The notes: generated by a model from the letters alone, not told the origin. A stretch of DNA of 64,000 nt from Nitrospira sp. (GCA_036984305.1 BQWY01000001.1:1302001-1366000); one strand, 5' to 3'. Counted from the first letter of the stretch, positions 25,121 through 34,502 are shown. Program-made: numbers and translations.

Positions 25121-25942
25121 ATGAATTTAGAAGCTGATGATCAATCGCCGGACGATGAAATGCCGGAAGGCTCCAGCGATGCGTTGGCCGACCGGATTTC
25201 CGATCGGTTGACGGGAGGCGAAGAGACAGCAGAAGCTGTTGGCACGGAAGGCGATGCCATCGAAATCCTTGAAGAGGAAAAGGTCAAGGATGAGATCGAG
25301 ATCCAGGTTGATCTACTCCAGGATCCCGATTGGGTGGTGCGGCGAGAGGCTGCGGTCACGCTCGGTGAAATGGCCGATGAGCGTTGCGTTGAGCCGTTGG
25401 CGAAGGCCCTGCGCGATGGTGATTGGCAGGTTAGAGAAGCGGCTGTGGACGCGCTGGCGAATGTTGGCTCGCCTGCCGTGGAAACCCTCATTCGTATGTT
25501 GCGGGTTTGGGAGGTGCGGCGGGCCGCCATTCAGGCGCTTGGCAAGATCAAGGACGAGCGTGTGCTGGATCCGCTCGTGGCGCAACTTCGTATCGATGAG
25601 TTCCGGGAAGACGCTACCACCGCTTTGACCGAGGTTGGGAGGCCAGCCGTCTCCCGGCTCCTCGCTGCTCTCAAGGATAAAGATGAGTATGTTCGAAAGC
25701 AGGCCGTGATCGTACTCGGACGGATCAAAGATCCCGAGGCGATTGATGCCCTGATTGCCCTCCTACAGGATGGAGACTGGTATATTCGACTGACGGCGGC
25801 CGCTGCATTGGAAGCTATACATGACGAACGCGGCCGAGAGGCGATCAAACCGCTGATGAAGGATCCTGATCTGGTCGTTCGAATGCGTGTGGAGCGTATT
25901 TTGGCGGCCTGGAAGAGAAAGAAGGAGGAAGTGTCCGCGTAA
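25121..25942 (+). CDS. HEAT-repeat (PBS lyase-like) protein
   Basis: This encodes 273 residues. An acidic segment of about 65 residues leads into six or more HEAT-like helical repeats. Each starts with a DPDWVVRREAAVTLGEM-type motif (Asp-Asp, Val-Arg, Ala-Ala, Leu-Gly), seen again as DGDWQVREAAVDALANV and KDEYVRKQAVIVLGRI. Such repeats build a curved scaffold for protein contacts. The acidic start suggests a cytoplasmic location. AGGAG lies 5 nt before the ATG. It is convergent with two leftward genes, one also HEAT-rich. Confidence 0.82.
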   Translation: MNLEADDQSPDDEMPEGSSDALADRISDRLTGGEETAEAVGTEGDAIEILEEEKVKDEIEIQVDLLQDPDWVVRREAAVTLGEMADERCVEPLAKALRDGDWQVREAAVDALANVGSPAVETLIRMLRVWEVRRAAIQALGKIKDERVLDPLVAQLRIDEFREDATTALTEVGRPAVSRLLAALKDKDEYVRKQAVIVLGRIKDPEAIDALIALLQDGDWYIRLTAAAALEAIHDERGREAIKPLMKDPDLVVRMRVERILAAWKRKKEEVSA

Positions 25943-25961
25943 GCTCCGCTTTTCGGCGAAC

Positions 25962-26396
25962 CTAGTCGGATAGCAAGTCGTCTACTTCTCGCTGCAGTGT
26001 GTCGATTCGTCCGTGGGGCAAGCGCTTCCCCATGGACAATTCTAGCCTTGCCTCCCGGACTTCCCCGACGATACTGCGCATCCTTGCCGCTCCGGCCGCG
26101 TCCCGGGTTCCCTGAATCGCTTGTTCGAGTGCATCGACAACCTCGGCCATCTCCCTGCTGGCGCTGCCGTAATTGCGGTCCATGACGTGCATTTTGGCAT
26201 CGACGAGGTGACCCTTCGCATCCAGCAGCCCTTTCCTGCGACGCAGATTGTGTTCCATGCCCAGGGTGGTGTCCAGCACGTTTCGTGAGAGTTCTCGCAC
26301 CTTTTCCGTCAGTGGGTGTAAGGGCAATTGCCCCGTGACGTAGCCAAGACCGAATGCCATGATGAGGAGAACCAAGAGACCCAGAAATCTCAACAT
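25962..26396 (-). CDS. Single-pass membrane protein with coiled coil, unknown
   Basis: This encodes 144 residues. A hydrophobic helix (about 3-20) with no cleavage site acts as an anchor. The rest is helical and charged, with heptad spacing across about 50-130, and should form a coiled coil on the periplasmic side. It starts 4 nt after the HEAT/TPR gene stop, so the two are translated together. The family is not recognised. Confidence 0.65.
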   Translation of the reverse strand: MLRFLGLLVLLIMAFGLGYVTGQLPLHPLTEKVRELSRNVLDTTLGMEHNLRRRKGLLDAKGHLVDAKMHVMDRNYGSASREMAEVVDALEQAIQGTRDAAGAARMRSIVGEVREARLELSMGKRLPHGRIDTLQREVDDLLSD

Positions 26397-26400
26397 GGAG

Positions 26401-27870
26401 CTATGAAGTCTTTCTGGTCCGTTGACCGTCGATAACCTGCATAAGACTCCCTGCGGCGGTGATCCGAACCGCAGGTTCGGAATCTTCCAGCGCGTGTATC
26501 ATTGGCTCTATTGCGATTGGTCCAATGCGGCCGAGGGACCTGGCCGCAGCCAAGCGCGGTTGGGGATGCTGGTCCCGCAGGAGTTGTTCGAGGAGGCCGA
26601 TGGCTGCCTTATTTCCCGGCACGCCCACGCCATGAGCGACCGCGGCGCGAACCATCGGTGCAGGATGTTTGGCCAGATCCGCAGCCATGAGCATGACATC
26701 CTGTTCGCCCGATCTCAGGAGACCCTCTATCGCACTGGCTCGTACGAGATCGTCTGCGTCGCGCTTGAGCGGTTGAAGGAGAATTCGAATATGTGCACCG
26801 CCAAGGCGTCCCAGGCTGGCGGCGCCAATGCTTCGCACCCGGGGGTCCTCATCTGCAATGGCATGCGTGAGTGCCGCGGTCCCAGCTGGATCGCCGAATT
26901 CGCCGAGCGCGCCAGCGGCGAATGCCCGCACGGCAGCGTTAGGATCGTACACCGCCTGGGTCAGAACCGTCAGAGTGTTCGGACGCTTGAGCCGTCCGAG
27001 AACCCCCAACGCGGCCATACGTATTTCGGCATCGGGAAGTGTGGCGGCACCTTTGATGTCCGTAAGCATGTCCTCTCGTCCAAGCCGGACGAGTGCTCCT
27101 GCCGCGAAAATACCCTCAGGGCCCTCGTCCGCGCGTGCGATCTGGGCCAATCGCCCTCGCACTCCATCGGCGCCCAGTATGCCCAAGGTCGAGATTGCGG
27201 CAATCCGAACGGTTGACGATGGATCATCGAGCAAGCGGATCAACCGCGATGTCTTTACGGATTTTGCATGGTGCCCCATGGCCTCGGCGGCCTTCGCGCG
27301 GACAGTGATGGAAGTGTCCAGGAGCCCGTCCTCCAAAAGGGGAACAACGGCGGGGCGTCGCACTTCTCCGAGTACACCATAGGCTGCAATGCGGACATGT
27401 TCTGACGAGTCCCGGACGTGGCTGCTGACCATGCTCCAGGCCAATTCTCGAAGAAGGGGACGATCCTCTGGCGTCCCTGCCGACACGAGTTGGCGATACA
27501 GGGGGAGTGCTTCCTCGGCTCGCCCTAAACGCACGTAGCTCATGGTGGCCAGACGAAGAAAACTTTGCGAGAGGGGCGGGCCCTTGCCGGCGAGGGTGTC
27601 GCGAGTGTCCTGGTAGAGGCGGAGAACTTGGTCATAATCACCCTGCTGAAAGGCTCGGGCCGCCAGTGTGTCGGTGTGAGATTTCTCGGTTTGCGCGCGA
27701 GCTGCGTTGAGCGAGGATGTTTCGGGGAACAGGTCACCAGGTCCAATGAGCAGCGTGACTAGGCAGAGAGCCAATGGGCCGAGGCCCCATACGGGGTGCT
27801 TTCGAAGCGTACTGCGATCGGGGGACTTGGGGGTGTGCGATGCGTACGCGTGTGGCGCAAAGCTTACCAT
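26401..27870 (-). CDS. Exported TPR/HEAT-repeat protein
   Basis: This encodes 489 residues. A basic N-terminus is followed by a hydrophobic export helix (about 29-50). Two TPR-like helical pairs (about 65-125) come next, and then about 10 HEAT-type repeats to the end. Each HEAT unit carries VRxxAAxxLGxLG-type spacing (for example AVRAFAAGALGEFGD and TVRIAAISTLGILG). Its first 7 nt overlap the glycogen phosphorylase stop, so it is expressed with that gene. It may be a periplasmic scaffold. Why it is coupled to a glycogen gene is unclear. Confidence 0.8.
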   Translation of the reverse strand: MVSFAPHAYASHTPKSPDRSTLRKHPVWGLGPLALCLVTLLIGPGDLFPETSSLNAARAQTEKSHTDTLAARAFQQGDYDQVLRLYQDTRDTLAGKGPPLSQSFLRLATMSYVRLGRAEEALPLYRQLVSAGTPEDRPLLRELAWSMVSSHVRDSSEHVRIAAYGVLGEVRRPAVVPLLEDGLLDTSITVRAKAAEAMGHHAKSVKTSRLIRLLDDPSSTVRIAAISTLGILGADGVRGRLAQIARADEGPEGIFAAGALVRLGREDMLTDIKGAATLPDAEIRMAALGVLGRLKRPNTLTVLTQAVYDPNAAVRAFAAGALGEFGDPAGTAALTHAIADEDPRVRSIGAASLGRLGGAHIRILLQPLKRDADDLVRASAIEGLLRSGEQDVMLMAADLAKHPAPMVRAAVAHGVGVPGNKAAIGLLEQLLRDQHPQPRLAAARSLGRIGPIAIEPMIHALEDSEPAVRITAAGSLMQVIDGQRTRKTS

Positions 27871-29999
27871 GAGGTCGGGGATTTGGTCATGGCTGGTGCG
27901 TAAATCAGATCCATGTATTCTTTGACCATACGCCGGGCGCTGAATCGTGGTGCATTCGTTCGGATAGACTGCTTGACGATTTGGAGCCAGGCACGCGGCA
28001 CACCATCCATGTCTCGTTGATAATAGAGCGGCACCACCTCCTCCTCCAGCATCCGATACAGCTCCAGGGCGTCTTGTTTGTCTTGGGTGCTGGGTTCGAG
28101 GCTGCTGTCGGTGGCCGGGATCCCCCAGCCGTTATTGCCGTCATATCCCTCCTGCCACCATCCGTCCAGTACACTCAAGTGCAGCACGCCGTTGAGAGCG
28201 GCCTTCTCACCACTGGTCCCACTGGCTTCCAGCGGGGGACGAGGTGTGTTCAGCCAGACATCGACGCCTTGCACGAGGAACTTTGCCATATGCATATCGT
28301 AGTTTTCCAGGAACGCCACGTGACCTCCCAATCGGTGGTCCTGGCAGTAGGACAAGACTTGATGGATGAATTGTCTCCCGGGCTCGTCTGCAGGGTGGGC
28401 TTTTCCGGCGAACACCAACTGAACGGGTCGCCATCGATTATGTAGCAGCGTGAGCAGGCGCTCGAGATCCTGAAACACCAACGTGGCGCGCTTGTAAGTT
28501 GCAAACCGACGAGCGAACCCGATCGTCAAGGCCTCTGGGTCGAGCATGGTGCCGCGAGCCAACACTTGAGAGGCGAGCAACGTGCCCTGAGCCCAGCCGC
28601 TGCGTGCGCGCTCTCGAATCAATGACATGAGCCGACGTTTGAGCTGCTGACGTACGGCCCAAAGCTCCTGATCCGGAATGTCCATCAGCCGTTGCCATAT
28701 GGCTGAATCGTCGGCGCGGCTCATCCATTCCGGTCCAAGATATTTACTGTATAGATGGTGGAGGTCCGGAGCAATCCAAGTGGGAACATGAATCCCGTTG
28801 GTGATGCTCCGGATAGGCACAAGATCGTCCGCGAGTCCAGGCCACATGCATTGCCACATCCGACGAGTGACGCGGCCGTGCTCTCGGCTGACGCCATTCA
28901 CGTGAGCGGACATTCGCATTGCGAGGGCGGTCATGTTGAAGCCGGCCTCCGGATGCTGGGGATGTTCTCCAAGGCGAAAAAAGGCAGAGCGCGTCAGGCC
29001 AAGTTGATCCCAATACCCGTTGAAGTACCGTTCCATGAGATCCAAGGGAAAGACGTCGTGTCCCGCCGGGACTGGCGTATGGGTCGTGAAGACCGTGCTG
29101 TGGCGTACGGCCTCCGTCGCATCAGCCGGAGAGAGTCCAGCGTCCCTCAATTCCCGCAGACGTTCAAGCGTGAGGAATGCCGAATGGCCCTCGTTGGCGT
29201 GCCAAACCGTAGGGGCGATGTTAAGCGCACGTAGGGCCCTGACCCCCCCGATCCCGAGCAGGATTTCTTGACAGAGCCGCATTTCCTGCCCGCCCCCATA
29301 GAGGCGAGCCGAAAGGCCGCGGTCCTCCGGCGCATTTTGGGGAACGTCGGTATCGAGCAAATATAGGGAAATACGGCCGATACCAATCTTCCAGATGGTC
29401 GCGGCCACGCGTCGTCCGGCCATTTCGACACTGATTTGGCTGGGAGCCCCGTCTGCCCCAAGGACGCGATGGATGGGGGAGTCGTTTCGGTCAAATGAGG
29501 CATACTCGGCTTCTTGCCAACCGTCGGGCGTCAGGCGCTGTCGAAAGTAGCCTTGTGGGTACATGAAGCCGAGTCCAACCAGCGGAATGCCCAGGTCGCT
29601 GGCCTCTTTGCAGTGGTCTCCTGCGAGGATGCCAAGCCCACCACTATAAATGGGAATTGAAATGTGGAAGCCGAACTCCGCAGAAAAATAACCAACCAGG
29701 AAGTTTTTGTGCCCGCTGTGGTGGCTTGCAAACCACGTGTCCTGTTTCTGGTGATACTCGTCATAGGCCTTCATGACGGCGGAATAGTGCCGGACGAATC
29801 CGGGATCTGCCGCGAGCGCCGCAAGACGCTCGGGGCTGATACGTGAGAGCACGTGAACGGGGTTATGGTGAGAATGCGACCACAAGACCGGATCCAGCGA
29901 CTCGAAGAGCCTGCGCGCGTCCAATCGCCAGCTCCACCATAGATTTTGGGACAAGTCATGCAATCGAGCGATCGGCGCGGGAAGATGTTCACTTGGCAT
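27864..29999 (-). CDS. glgP: Alpha-glucan (glycogen) phosphorylase
   Basis: This enzyme releases glucose-1-phosphate from the ends of alpha-1,4-glucans with a pyridoxal-phosphate cofactor. The product has 711 residues, the short GT35 form that starts with a DUF3417-type region (LSQNLWWSWRLDARRLFES). Recognisable parts are AEFGFHISIPIYSGGLGILAGDH, with the substrate Glu/His segment, and AGKAHPADEPGRQFI. The cofactor Lys lies in EASGTSGEKAALNGVLHLS. A HEAT/TPR gene overlaps its end by 7 nt. It works with malQ upstream in the window to break down storage glucan. Confidence 0.93.
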   Translation of the reverse strand: MPSEHLPAPIARLHDLSQNLWWSWRLDARRLFESLDPVLWSHSHHNPVHVLSRISPERLAALAADPGFVRHYSAVMKAYDEYHQKQDTWFASHHSGHKNFLVGYFSAEFGFHISIPIYSGGLGILAGDHCKEASDLGIPLVGLGFMYPQGYFRQRLTPDGWQEAEYASFDRNDSPIHRVLGADGAPSQISVEMAGRRVAATIWKIGIGRISLYLLDTDVPQNAPEDRGLSARLYGGGQEMRLCQEILLGIGGVRALRALNIAPTVWHANEGHSAFLTLERLRELRDAGLSPADATEAVRHSTVFTTHTPVPAGHDVFPLDLMERYFNGYWDQLGLTRSAFFRLGEHPQHPEAGFNMTALAMRMSAHVNGVSREHGRVTRRMWQCMWPGLADDLVPIRSITNGIHVPTWIAPDLHHLYSKYLGPEWMSRADDSAIWQRLMDIPDQELWAVRQQLKRRLMSLIRERARSGWAQGTLLASQVLARGTMLDPEALTIGFARRFATYKRATLVFQDLERLLTLLHNRWRPVQLVFAGKAHPADEPGRQFIHQVLSYCQDHRLGGHVAFLENYDMHMAKFLVQGVDVWLNTPRPPLEASGTSGEKAALNGVLHLSVLDGWWQEGYDGNNGWGIPATDSSLEPSTQDKQDALELYRMLEEEVVPLYYQRDMDGVPRAWLQIVKQSIRTNAPRFSARRMVKEYMDLIYAPAMTKSPTSW

Positions 30000-30104
30000 A
30001 GTGCGGTTCCAGCTCCCTCATGGTTGAACTGACAGGACGCCTGATGTTCTGGAAAGAGACGATGCGCCGCTCGACGCACTTAGAGGGACGAGATCTCGCC
30101 GACA

Positions 30105-30974
30105 TTACGCATGCCCAGCGGCATGCCAACTCGCCCATTGTTCGGAAAACGCCACGGCGGCGTAACGTTCGCCCACGATTTTCGTGAGACGGTTCATGAC
30201 GCGCGTGAGTTCCTGCAATTCGGCCGACGTCAGGTCGCGGCGGAATCGTGGGTGGAGGCCCCAACGGGTTTCCACCTGTTCCCCGGTCACGGCTGCCATG
30301 ACACTCACGAGCTTGATCTCTGCGCCGGTTGCTTTCGCGGAGCCAGAGGGTGCCGGCGAGCCGGTTCCTACCGGCTGCTGCTCGTGGTGGGCGATCATGG
30401 TCGAGAGCGATTCAGTCGGTTGATCCGGGGCCTTGCCCTCGAACAATGCCTGCATCGCCGGAATCACGGCTGCCGCGCACAGCACCGCCGACGCGCTGAC
30501 CTGCGCGTTTTTGGAGTCACCGAACGCGCGTGCCACACGCTCTCCGAACTGCATCAACATCTCACTTTTGTGAGTGCTCTCCTCCGTGGCCATGAACTTG
30601 TAACGCTCATAGACCTGACGGCTTTCTGCGACCGCGTTTCCGATTGTCAGCGTCAGTTCCATGGGATCTGAATTGGCAGAGAAGGCCGCGCCGAGCATTC
30701 GCTTCATGGACTCGGTTACGCGATCCTCCAACGAGTTCATGAACTCAGGCTGATCAAGGATCGGGATGTGGAGGACGGAAATGCGGTCAGCCAAATTGAA
30801 AAGGACCTTGAGAAACTCGAGATAAATCTCCCATTCCTCCGCGCGCTTGAGCTTGAGCGCGCGTTCGGGTGAGCCTTTCTTGACCATTGTCACCGACTCG
30901 CCGGCCACGGCCAGTATCAATTCAGCCAGAGGCCGAAGAATCGTATCATGAGTCGGTGTCGGGGACATCGTCAT
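30105..30974 (-). CDS. Helical protein of unknown function
   Basis: This encodes 289 residues if translation starts at 30974 (30968 and 30992 are alternatives). It is mostly helical, with an Ala/Pro-rich insert near residues 195-230. There is no signal peptide or membrane helix. The order LILAVAGESVTMVKKG then EEWEIYLEFLKVLFNLADR looks like a four-helix-type domain. The TATAAT at 30991-30996 overlaps the 30992 ATG, which favours one of the later starts. It is divergent from the helicase gene. Family not recognised. Confidence 0.65.
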   Translation of the reverse strand: MTMSPTPTHDTILRPLAELILAVAGESVTMVKKGSPERALKLKRAEEWEIYLEFLKVLFNLADRISVLHIPILDQPEFMNSLEDRVTESMKRMLGAAFSANSDPMELTLTIGNAVAESRQVYERYKFMATEESTHKSEMLMQFGERVARAFGDSKNAQVSASAVLCAAAVIPAMQALFEGKAPDQPTESLSTMIAHHEQQPVGTGSPAPSGSAKATGAEIKLVSVMAAVTGEQVETRWGLHPRFRRDLTSAELQELTRVMNRLTKIVGERYAAVAFSEQWASWHAAGHA

Positions 30975-30990
30975 CGTACCTGCGCGGGGC

Positions 30991-31019
30991 ATTATAACGA
31001 ACTTCCCACGGGTGTCCAA
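30991..31019 (-). promoter_or_regulatory. Likely promoter of the unknown helical protein
   Basis: On the minus strand TTGGAC (31014-31019) and a perfect TATAAT (30991-30996) are spaced by 17 nt. Transcription would start near 30984, leaving a leader of only 10 to 16 nt before ATG 30974 or 30968. Confidence 0.45.
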
Positions 31020-31083
31020 CCATGCGTGTGAAATTGGGCGGCTTCCATTTTGGATTCCGAGGTGCCGAGCCGCCAGCCACCAA

Positions 31084-31112
31084 TTGCGAGTTGGTCGGCA
31101 GTGTGTTATACA
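31084..31112 (+). promoter_or_regulatory. Promoter with extended -10 for the UvrD-type helicase
   Basis: TTGCGA at 31084-31089 and TATACA at 31107-31112 are spaced by 17 nt, with TGT directly before the -10. Transcription would start near 31119, which places the ATG at 31022 upstream of the transcript and supports the GTG at 31166. Confidence 0.45.
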
Positions 31113-31165
31113 GCGGACAGGTTGGACGATCCCGTAACATCTACCAGTACCCTGCATCACCTGCT

Positions 31166-33190
31166 GTGAGCTCCAACGTCACGCCGTATGTCCTCCGTCG
31201 TGCGCCCGACGACCTCGGTAAGCCACAACTCACACTTGACTACGCCAGCCTGCTGAATCCGCAACAACTGGCTGCGGTCACCGCTGGCGAAGGCCCGTCT
31301 CTGGTGATTGCGGGAGCAGGCAGCGGTAAGACGCGGACTTTGATTCATCGCTTGGCCTACCTGGTCGATTCTGGTGTGGATCCCGCATCCATTCTCCTGA
31401 TGACCTTCACCAGGAAGGCCGCCCAAGAGATGGTCGAACGAGCAAGCCGGCTGATCGGGGCCGGAGTGGACCGAGTGTGGGGCGGCACCTTTCACTCGGT
31501 CGCAAACTCATTGCTCCGTCGATACGGGACGGCCATCGGTGTCGCCCCGCAGTTCACGATTCTGGACCGCGGTGATGCGGAGGATCTGATCAGTCTTATC
31601 CGCGGGCAGTTGGGAGTGGCGGAAAAAGAAAAGCGCTTTCCGCGCAAGGGCACGATCGCTGAGATCTTCAGTAAATGCGAAAATACCGTGCAGTCGATTG
31701 ACGACGTGGTGTTGAACGAATTCTCCCATTTGGCTGATTACCTCGAGGACCTGCACAAGCTCAAGCGGGGTTACGAGGCACAGAAACGCGAACGGCAGTT
31801 ACTCGATTACGACGATTTGCTTCTTCGATTGCGTGAGTTGCTGGGGGACGTCGACGGCGTGGGCCGTGCTGTGGCCGGGCAGTTTCGATATCTGCTCGTC
31901 GACGAGTATCAGGATACTAACCGGCTTCAGGCGGATCTGATCCGCCGTCTCGCTCATGGCCATCACAACGTCATGGTCGTGGGTGACGACTCACAGTCGA
32001 TCTACGCGTTTCGCGGGGCCACCTTCCGCAACATCATGGATTTTCCCGCCCTGTTTCCCGGCACCATCGTCTATAAGCTTGAGGAAAATTATCGAAGCAC
32101 GCAGCCTATTTTGAATTTGGCTAACGCGGTGATCCAAGAGGCGGCTGAAAAATATGCAAAGCGCCTGTTCACCCGTCAGTTGGATGGTCCGTTGCCCGTG
32201 CTCGTAGAAGCAGGAAGCGAACACTCGCAATCGCGGTTCGTCGTGCAAAAGTTGCTCGAGTTGCGCGAGGAGGGGGTTCCACTGGGCGACGTAGCAGTGT
32301 TATTTCGATCCAGCTTCCATTCCTTCGATTTGGAATTGGAATTGTCCCGTCGGAACGTGCCGTTTATCAAGCGGGGCGGAATTCGATTTATCGAGGCGGC
32401 GCATGTCAAGGATTTGTTGGCGCACCTGCGCGTCGCCCACAATCCGTTCGACGTAGTTAGCTGGAACCGGGCATTGCTTCTGGTGGAAGGTGTGGGCCCC
32501 AGGAAGGCCCAAGAGGTCATTGCCAGTGTGGTCAAAGCCGATCAACCATGGACAGCTCTACGCGGTTTCGGGGGGCGAGCCGGTGGTCGATTGAGAGAAC
32601 TCGCGGACGGGTTGGAGGAGCTGGCGGCGAATGTGGAAGGGGCCACCGGCGATGTCGTCGGTCGTGCGTATGAATACTATCTGCCCATCCTCAAGGAGCA
32701 CTACGACGACTACCCGAAACGCATGCGCGATTTGGAACATCTCCATACCATGGCCAGTCGGTATACGAGTCTTGGCGACTTTCTCGCGGATCTGGCTCTT
32801 GAGCCGCCGGATGGGGGTGGGGAAGCAGGGGGAGCGCAAGATCGTGATGAGGACGCACTCGTGCTCTCCACCATCCACTCTGCGAAGGGGCTTGAATGGA
32901 AGGGGGTGTTCCTCATTTGGGTGGCAGATGGCCGCTTCCCCTCGCTCTATTCGTCTGCCAACGATGAGGAGTTGGAGGAGGAGCGGCGGCTGTTCTATGT
33001 TGCAGTCACTCGTGCAAAACGACACTTGTATCTGACGTATCCGACCAACGTATACGAGCGAAATAGTGGGTTTGTGTTCTCCCGCCCATCCAGGTTTCTG
33101 GATAATCTCTCGCCCCGCCTGTGGGAGACTTGGCGCGTGACCGAGGAAGACTCTCCTGGTTGGGACGCCCGGTCGCCACAGTCCTGGTAA
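31166..33190 (+). CDS. UvrD/Rep-family ATP-dependent DNA helicase
   Basis: This is a superfamily 1A 3'-5' DNA helicase used in repair or replication restart. The product has 674 residues from GTG 31166. It begins LNPQQLAAVTAGEGP (Q motif) then Walker A AGAGSGKTRTL, motif Ia TFTRKAAQEM, motif II LLVDEYQDTN, motif III VVGDDSQSIYAFRGA, motif IV/V and the closing VAVTRAKRHLYLTYP. The frame stays open to ATG 31022, but those 48 codons lack protein character and precede a promoter. There is no clear ribosome site, so the start stays uncertain. It may be a UvrD or PcrA form; the C-terminal Tudor-like tail is short. Confidence 0.9.
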   Translation: MSSNVTPYVLRRAPDDLGKPQLTLDYASLLNPQQLAAVTAGEGPSLVIAGAGSGKTRTLIHRLAYLVDSGVDPASILLMTFTRKAAQEMVERASRLIGAGVDRVWGGTFHSVANSLLRRYGTAIGVAPQFTILDRGDAEDLISLIRGQLGVAEKEKRFPRKGTIAEIFSKCENTVQSIDDVVLNEFSHLADYLEDLHKLKRGYEAQKRERQLLDYDDLLLRLRELLGDVDGVGRAVAGQFRYLLVDEYQDTNRLQADLIRRLAHGHHNVMVVGDDSQSIYAFRGATFRNIMDFPALFPGTIVYKLEENYRSTQPILNLANAVIQEAAEKYAKRLFTRQLDGPLPVLVEAGSEHSQSRFVVQKLLELREEGVPLGDVAVLFRSSFHSFDLELELSRRNVPFIKRGGIRFIEAAHVKDLLAHLRVAHNPFDVVSWNRALLLVEGVGPRKAQEVIASVVKADQPWTALRGFGGRAGGRLRELADGLEELAANVEGATGDVVGRAYEYYLPILKEHYDDYPKRMRDLEHLHTMASRYTSLGDFLADLALEPPDGGGEAGGAQDRDEDALVLSTIHSAKGLEWKGVFLIWVADGRFPSLYSSANDEELEEERRLFYVAVTRAKRHLYLTYPTNVYERNSGFVFSRPSRFLDNLSPRLWETWRVTEEDSPGWDARSPQSW

Positions 33191-33192
33191 GC

Positions 33193-34164
33193 ATGATCTT
33201 CATGTCTACGTTTCGTGATCATCTTGTTCCCACACGACGCCGCGTCTGGGGTTGGGTGGTCTGTGCATTCGCGGCCTTGTGGGTGATTCCCATTTTGGTT
33301 TTCCTGCCACCTGCAGCGGCAAGCGTGTCCAACGCCCATCGCACAAGCCCATGGATGCAGCTCGTTCAAGAATCGCGCGATATGGGCCTGCCAACGCGTT
33401 TTCTCGAGACGATTCCGGCCGATTTTGTGACCATCGAATTTGAGGACCTGCACACCTATGCGGCAGAGTATCATCCGGACGATCATCGCATGGTGCTGAA
33501 CCGCACGCTGTCTTTTAATGTCGCCGGATCTGTGCTCCGGCCCCTGCGAACGTTGCACCATCGTGACATCGGTACCCTCTTCCACGAACTCTTTCATGCG
33601 TATATGGATTACCTGGTAACTCACCCCTCGGCCACGGCCCAATCAAGAGATCGGGAACGACTTCTGACCTTCGCGAGAGATCGTCAAGACTGCCGCTATA
33701 CCCATGTGTACATTACGCCGATTGTTCAGCGTAAAGCGGCCACGGAATCACGCGAACTGAACGAACGAGAGTCCTGGGAGGCCCTCAATGAAACGTGGGG
33801 AGTCTTCGTCGGATGGGCGGTTTGGACGAAACTCGAAGCCGGAGCGGCAGAGCGCGAAGGAGCAGGTGCCAGACAAGCCTACCAAGATTGGTTCGCACGA
33901 CTTCAGCAGGCCAACGAACGAGGAGAGCTGCGGGGCTACTACGAACCGGAAGATGAGGAGGAGCGAGCACTGACCAAAAAGCGATACCTTTCTCTCGCTT
34001 ATCGGATCGCGCCGGACGAAGCACGTGAACTCATGGCGAGTGTCATGGAGGTTTCAAAGGAGGAGGCCACCTTGGTGGAGCAGTTGCTAGCGCAGCAGGC
34101 AGGAACATTAGTCCTTGGGCAGAATTGCAAATCCTATCCTATTGAAAATATGAAAAATAACTGA
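33193..34164 (+). CDS. Putative membrane-anchored zinc metalloprotease
   Basis: This encodes 323 residues from ATG 33193 (33202 is possible). One hydrophobic helix lies at about 20-45, so the rest is probably outside the cytoplasm. An HExxH motif (LFHELFHAYMDYL) near residue 138 is the zinc-binding signature of gluzincin/metzincin-like peptidases. The third ligand may be the Glu of ESWEALNETWGVFVGW about 65 residues later. A charged C-terminal half follows. It starts 2 nt after the helicase stop, so the two are likely in one operon. Peptidase activity is inferred from the motif. Confidence 0.65.
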   Translation: MIFMSTFRDHLVPTRRRVWGWVVCAFAALWVIPILVFLPPAAASVSNAHRTSPWMQLVQESRDMGLPTRFLETIPADFVTIEFEDLHTYAAEYHPDDHRMVLNRTLSFNVAGSVLRPLRTLHHRDIGTLFHELFHAYMDYLVTHPSATAQSRDRERLLTFARDRQDCRYTHVYITPIVQRKAATESRELNERESWEALNETWGVFVGWAVWTKLEAGAAEREGAGARQAYQDWFARLQQANERGELRGYYEPEDEEERALTKKRYLSLAYRIAPDEARELMASVMEVSKEEATLVEQLLAQQAGTLVLGQNCKSYPIENMKNN

Positions 34165-34241
34165 TAGGGGCCTCGCATGAGGCGCCACGAGGGCAAGGGG
34201 ATCCCGCCAAGCCTCACAAATTACAATGATCAAGTGGGCCC

Positions 34242-34270
34242 TTGACATTGTGATTTTTCATCAATACAAT
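34242..34270 (+). promoter_or_regulatory. Near-consensus promoter of the tRNA-Tyr/Gly/Thr-tuf cluster
   Basis: TTGACA at 34242-34247 and TACAAT at 34265-34270 are exactly 17 nt apart. The -35 is perfect and the -10 has five of six consensus bases. tRNA-Tyr begins 147 nt downstream. It is the strongest promoter recognised in the window, as expected for tRNA and EF-Tu genes. Confidence 0.85.
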
Positions 34271-34416
34271 CGGGCGTTTCCAAATCTATCCCTCTCATAC
34301 TCAGAGCAACCAATCTGCGGTGCCCGGTGACTGCATTGCAAATGGTGCAGAGGGGGGTGTCTTTGTGTTGCTGGCAGCCTGCGCTCTCGTGGGCACGATT
34401 GAGGTAATGGGTTCGT

Positions 34417-34502
34417 GGTCAGGTACCCAAGTGGCCAACGGGGGCAGACTGTAAATCTGCTGTCTACGGGCTTCCAAGGTTCGAATCCTTGCCTGACCAC
34501 CA
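34417..34502 (+). tRNA. tRNA-Tyr(GTA)
   Basis: An 86-nt class II tRNA with acceptor GGTCAGG/CCTGACC, anticodon stem GCAGA/TCTGC around CTGTAAA (anticodon GTA), a long variable arm and encoded CCA. Confidence 0.97.

Noticed and set aside
34165..34200. Hairpin GCCTC/GAGGC after the HELFH gene as a terminator
   Set aside because: The stem has only five pairs and there is no T run, so support is too weak to list it.
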